The translations under genes and the position numbers were made by a program. Source: Rhododendron vialii (lineage: Eukaryota > Streptophyta > Magnoliopsida > Ericales > Ericaceae). From it: a stretch of 64,000 nt of DNA. Of this stretch, positions 59,291 to 64,000 are shown one piece after another. The first letter of the stretch is position 1; every line of letters begins with the position of its first letter. The notes under the pieces were generated by a model. The model saw only the letters and a list, made by a program, of their open reading frames with translations, searched no databases and was not told where the DNA came from. The stretch lies in the NCBI RefSeq assembly GCF_030253575.1, contig NC_080558.1, positions 2,862,001 to 2,926,000 on the forward strand, in the 5' to 3' direction.

Positions 59291-61265
59291 CGAATATGGA
59301 TGCATGTGGTTCATAGACGAGGGAGTCTATCGACCACATATATAGTGATAGGGGCAAAACTGAAACTGTTAATTTGTGATTCAGACTCACTCTTAAAGAG
59401 GGTGTCTGGATTGTTCAGTAATACCCTACTTCTGTACTAAGGTACGTGAACCCATTACCTAGCATGGACTCATGGAATGATCGGTAGGTCCGTAATATGA
59501 GAGAGAGAGTGAGAGAGAGAGAGAGAGATGTGGCCAGAATTTGGTTTATTTCTGGGTGAATCTACTCCTGTGGGTGTACTCATGTGGTGTATGAGTTGCT
59601 CATAGTAAAGCTGGAATCCCACCGGCCATGTCTGTAATATGATAAAAGTTTCGTACCAACTGACCCAACAAATTAAGGTGAGAGTCGAACTTCGTATCAA
59701 AAGGTTTTCTGAGGTTTTTTTTGTTGTTCAGCAACTTGTCATTGCGATAACCCCTGGCGTTATTTTTGTTCATATCGTATCCATTGAAAAGAAAATTTGG
59801 TGAAAGTCAATTCAGACTATAGTACAGTATAATGTTTAGTATTCAAATGAATGTCGAAGTTCTTTTTGATAAAATTTCGAATTGCCTCGATGGAATTTGT
59901 ACCATCGCGTTCTTCTTCATGTGTTATAGAGTTACCAAAACCTTCTGTCGATCGATGCGGTATATTTTTATTATAATCCTGGAATACGAAATCTCGGCTC
60001 TGTTCCTTAAGAAATGGTAACCACACAATACAAAAGTACTATGCAAGGCAACACATGTGCAGGGGATTAGTATCAAATAATTGAGGAAATAGTGGGAATT
60101 GAAATGGGTTAATGTTATCTCAAATGCCTTTGATCATCACTACCCTTTTCCCCCCTTGATTGGAAAGGTCCTCTGTAATCTTCTGTATTAAAATTGCTTG
60201 GGAGAGAGTGGGAATCCCTGCTCGCGGAGACCCTTGAATAGCAGCTAATAACCATTATGGTAATGTGATCATTTTGCCAATAACCCCACAACAGTGTTCA
60301 TATTTAAGCCAGTCGCATAATTCGCGTGCGTGTGCAGGAACGTGATAGCATTTTTTATTATTATTCACAACTCAAACTATTAAAATTCATGAGAGCGAGA
60401 ATTGATAGCGCGAGCGCAATGCAAGAATTGAAAATGAAAACGCAGAAAATTTTGAAGAATTATGTGACTAAAATTCATATGCTACTAGCCTCACTAGAAA
60501 ATTTTGCTGTTACATCACTTAAGATATGAATCAAGGGGTAATTTTATATTGTCTATCAATCAAGGGGTCCATCCGGGCTGGTCTTATGTTGGTGGACAAT
60601 GCCACAATAGGATTCTCCAAGCCATAAATTCAAAAAGTGGGACCGACTTGACATTATCTCATGAATTCAATTATGTCAATACTAGTGAAAATTACATGCT
60701 ATTCTCACTGCTTGTGATATGAATCCCTCGTTATATATTCTCAAAGATTGTACGGAGTAATTATTCAGTGATCTTGGGACACTGCCATCATTGCGTAGTA
60801 AATCTGTAGCAATCTTAGGGCACCATTCATTGCGAGTCCATACATGTACTACTTGGCCTCGCAATAAATGCGTGATGAAAAAGAATGTCAAGCCACTACA
60901 TAACAGTGCCCGAAGCCGATGGAATAACTTTCCGATTGTGGGATGGTTTTGAGACGTGGTGCAGGTCGTGTCATAGGGCCTACAGTATATAATTTCCGTA
61001 AAATAGTTCAACCAATTGATTGACAAGAATCAAATGAATAAAATCATGTCTGCCCTAAAAACCAAAGTTGACATTCTGAATTATTGGCTCCTATGAGGAT
61101 CGTGATAATTGGGTTTGACCCAGCCCCTTCATTATGATGACTGCCATTGCTCATAGACCGTGAAAGATCGATATTGGATTGACAAGAACGAGGTCCATGT
61201 TATGTGTTTCAGCTAAGGAGGGCTGGTTTGGCTAAAAACATAAGTCTTGAATGAGAGAAAGTTTC

Positions 61266-61350
61266 AGTGCAACGGTTAGCAGTAACACCTCTCCCATGAT
61301 GTGTAGGCCCCACATCATGTGAGAGGGCATTACAGCTAACCGTTGCATTG
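61266..61350. mobile_element. Very small palindromic MITE
   Basis: 85 bp: AGTGCAACGGTTAGCAGTAA pairs with the reverse complement of TTACAGCTAACCGTTGCATT; the centre CATGATGTG...CACATCATG is also palindromic. Confidence 0.6.
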
Positions 61351-62172
61351 GATTTTTTTGCCTGAATGAGAACGTTTTCTGTGTCTGCTTGAGCCTTTTC
61401 TTTCATATTACAACTGAAATCTTTTAAACCACAAAAGAAATAAATCTCAAGACAATGTCACTCAAGATGACAATAACTAGCACCCATGTCCGATTAACTT
61501 GCAACAATCACGACAAAAGCAAAAGCGAATATCAGACGAGAATTGCTTTACACTGTTAAAAAGATCAGTAACAATGACAGCACAATCAACACACCAACAA
61601 GGAAAAAACAGGACTGTATGAACAAATGCAGAAGGATTAAGCTCCATAGTTATTACCATGTCACTGTCTTGCACATTCTTGTGAAGCATATTGACAATCT
61701 GCCGATTACAAAACTCATCCGATGAGGTTAATCTCAAGCATTACAAAGTGGATATCGATAACTAGCTTTACTGCGTAGGACCCCTCAACCCCCAACCGTT
61801 GATCCGTTGTCTAGCCTCTGACATTGCTTCCAGTTGCTCCACACAAAACATGTAGTCAGCAGTGGTATGGTACGAAATCAATTTCAGTACCTATTTCCAT
61901 TGACCTGCATTGGCAAAATTCAGTATATAATGCAAGTAGATATGATTCCTGTCCCATAGAAGCAGAAAAGCTATACAGAACAATGTTGCTGGATTATAGC
62001 GCCACCCACATCACTTTAAAACAAAAACTAAGGAAAACCATCTAAATGTTGTTTCTTATGGATAGAAATGTCACTGCCACATCGTTCTCGTGCCAGATTG
62101 TATAACAAAATTCCATAAGGATATCATTTTTTCCATATCATCTGTGTTACTTCAATTGAATTCTAGTGAACT

Positions 62173-64000
62173 TCAAAAAGATTTACTCACATCGAATCCA
62201 ACAAGAGATCTGCAGTAAGCATTCGTTTGAACGGTTTGAATGGTACTGGTTGATCCACATTCGCTGTCCTTCAGCGAGACACACGACCGGTCAAGCTTGA
62301 CAACCGACCACGGGTAATGGAAGTTGGGTGCGGCGGACCCCACGTGAGATGAAGACCTCTGCATCCTCACCGCCTTTGGCACGTTCCTTCCTTCCAAAGA
62401 CACCCTCCGCCTGCTCGGCTGTCGATCGTACCCCTCCGGCCGTGACTTGGGCGCGCTCTGTGACCGCGCCTTAGCTCGCGACGACTCGGTGTTTGCCATG
62501 TAACTTGGAAAAAACGGGTGATCATTGTATAGGGAATCTGCATATTCACTGGGTTTGGACATAGCAGAGTAGTATTGAGGACTACTTAGGGCCGTGCCGA
62601 AGGAGTAGTCCTCAAAATGGCTGCTCAGGGCTCTTGGGCTGGTTTCCGTTAGGGCTGCCGACGGGGATGGTGATATGTCGCGGTGGTTGTTGTGGCTTGA
62701 GTAGGGGCGGTTCGGGGCGGAGTGAGTGGAGAAACGGTGGTCGAACCGATCGGCTTGTGGGTGGAATGAGTGTGAGCTTGAGTAGCTGTTTCTGCTCTTT
62801 GTGCTGCCCTTCGATTCTCCTAGATCCATTTCCACTATCTTGATGTTCTCCTCCATTCCCCTGTCCATTTCCTGCATACACATTCAGAATCACTGTTTAG
62901 GAAATTCATCAACGCCTTCTTACCTGCCAACCCCATTTCACATGAATCTCTACAGTCTGTTTGTTGTTGGACTGCAGAGTGCCGTTCGCGTGATCCTAGT
63001 TGTCGAAAAGTGTTTTAACAGTCCAGATTTTAAAAAATGGCAGGAGGCCTTTCTACAGTCCAACTGAAGAGAAGCCGGGTCCTTTCACATCTTCCAGCAA
63101 TTCCCAACCTCCACAAGTCTAATTCTGAAATAATACCTTGGAGAATTGATTATATTCTTCAAGTAATGGCTAATTCTGCATTTGGATAATTTCTGTCACT
63201 AAAATCAACTCAACCGGCTTTTGGTTCAATTACTTAGGATCAGCCACATTTATCCATTTCCTCCCATTGTGTCACAGAGTGCAACAAAAAAAAATTCTGA
63301 TAACTCAAATGTGCGGGCCAACTTACGAAACTCATTTCATGTCTTCCACTGTACAAGGGAGTAAATGCGTTAAAAGTTAATTTATCAATGCATCTTCTAT
63401 TGTAGAAAGGTGTTCAAAAGGTCATAATGCCAACCCCATTGCACAAATCAATCCCCAACATATTCTAGTAGGCGACAGAGATCTACAAACATAAACAGAA
63501 GGAAACTTCTTTTAGGATTTACATTAGAATGCGTATTACTCTTATTTCTCGAGCTATGGCAGATTCGGCATTGGGTGATTCATGTCACTCAATTCAAGAA
63601 CTCGTCGTCTCAATTACTTGAGAATGACTACATGGATCTGTTTCCCCCAACCGCATTATAAACTTACAAAAACTTTCAACTTTCTCGAGTAGAAATTTAT
63701 TGAACAAGAATTTTTTTTTAATTTTTTTTTCAGAAGACCACAACAGGGAAATGAGACTTACATTATAAGGGAGCCTGAACCTATTGTCTGGTGCAGGTTT
63801 TCTGTAGTTTAGTTGTTTCTGATAAGGATTATCGTTAGGGTTAAATTCTTCAGACATTCTGATCCTCTGAGCTCGAGCCCTGGCTTGAACCGTCACCAAT
63901 GCCTGCATGCACCGGAGGGTAGCCGTGGCCTGTTTCCTCACTAGGTGACCCCTCACCAACGCCTGCAACTTCACTAGCCCTTTCAATGCACATAGTGCTT
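62173..64000 (-). CDS. IQ67-domain (IQD) calmodulin-binding protein, C-terminal part
   Basis: IQD proteins are plant calmodulin-binding scaffolds linked to microtubules and the nucleus. Two exons are visible: 63762-64000 (open at the right edge; first full codon at 63998) and 62173-62871; the frame is continuous. The first holds most of the IQ67 domain: [14 protein letters not shown] is an IQ motif of the IQxxxRGxxxR type, followed by the third repeat [17 protein letters not shown]. The rest is the Ser/Pro-rich basic tail with [20 protein letters not shown] (typical YMA(N/A)T.SA(K/R)A(K/R).RSQSAP signature) and [19 protein letters not shown]. The gene start and two or more exons lie outside. 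The end is less certain: GFD|GTGAGT could be a splice donor, in which case the last five codons here are intronic. Close to the IQD19-22 branch; the IQD19 identity is suggested by its neighbourhood only. Confidence 0.9.
62966..63064. mobile_element. Small MITE in an IQD intron
   Basis: 99 bp with ends GTTGGACTGCAGAG and, in reverse complement, GTTGGACTGTAGA. Related to a weak pair near 52.7-52.87 kb. Non-coding. Confidence 0.5.

Larger units (their letters stand above)
58622..62172. other. Spacer downstream of the IQD gene
   Basis: No coding support beyond short ORFs. Contains a SINE-like unit (59139-59290), a (GA)n tract (59499-59528), a small palindrome (61266-61350) and possibly the 3' end of the IQD transcript. 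Confidence 0.45.

Overview
This window is nuclear DNA of a flowering plant, most likely a eudicot. It is AT-rich and gene-sparse, its genes carry many GT-AG introns, and every recognisable protein is a plant family member. Short dinucleotide repeats, mostly (CT/GA)n, and small non-autonomous transposons fill the introns and spacers. I see no CRISPR array, operon, tRNA gene, rRNA gene or autonomous transposase/reverse-transcriptase ORF. The species cannot be named from the sequence.

Seven protein-coding genes can be supported. From left to right: first exon of a homocysteine S-methyltransferase (minus, rest beyond the left edge); a Raf-like/STY13-type protein kinase (minus, 6 exons, 402 aa); a TSO1/TCX-type CXC-domain protein (plus, 10 exons, 763 aa); ribosomal protein eS1/RPS3A (minus, 7 exons, 260 aa); a TPR3-like Hsp70/Hsp90-binding TPR protein (plus, 8 exons, 310 aa); a group-3 sulfate transporter close to SULTR3;1 (minus, 12 exons, 652 aa); and the C-terminal part of an IQ67-domain (IQD) protein (minus, start beyond the right edge). 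All complete models keep reading frame through every junction and end on a stop codon.

Layout: 0-2 kb HMT exon 1 and its intron; 2-10 kb MITE-rich spacer; 10.9-15.8 kb kinase; 16-25 kb repeat-rich spacer with duplications, foldback elements and a tandem SINE; 25-31.5 kb TCX gene; 33-36.5 kb RPS3A; 37.7-41.7 kb TPR3; 43.2-50.1 kb SULTR3;1; 50.9-62 kb transposon-rich spacer (LTR remnant, MULE, hAT and foldback MITEs); 62.2-64 kb IQD.

The genes do not form one pathway. The notable gene-level signal is neighbourhood conservation: from memory, Arabidopsis has HMT3, a STY13-like kinase and the TCX/SOL1 gene next to each other on chromosome 3 (AT3G22740/22750/22760), and a second kinase-TCX2 pair near IQD19 on chromosome 4. 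The window therefore looks like an old conserved block with RPS3A, TPR3 and SULTR3;1 in between. The most interesting non-coding signals are (CT)n tracts sitting directly on 5' splice sites in several genes, a GC-AG intron in the TCX gene, G-box-bearing MITEs with clean 9-bp target duplications, and a foldback MITE family present four times. I did not find a convincing new biological system.
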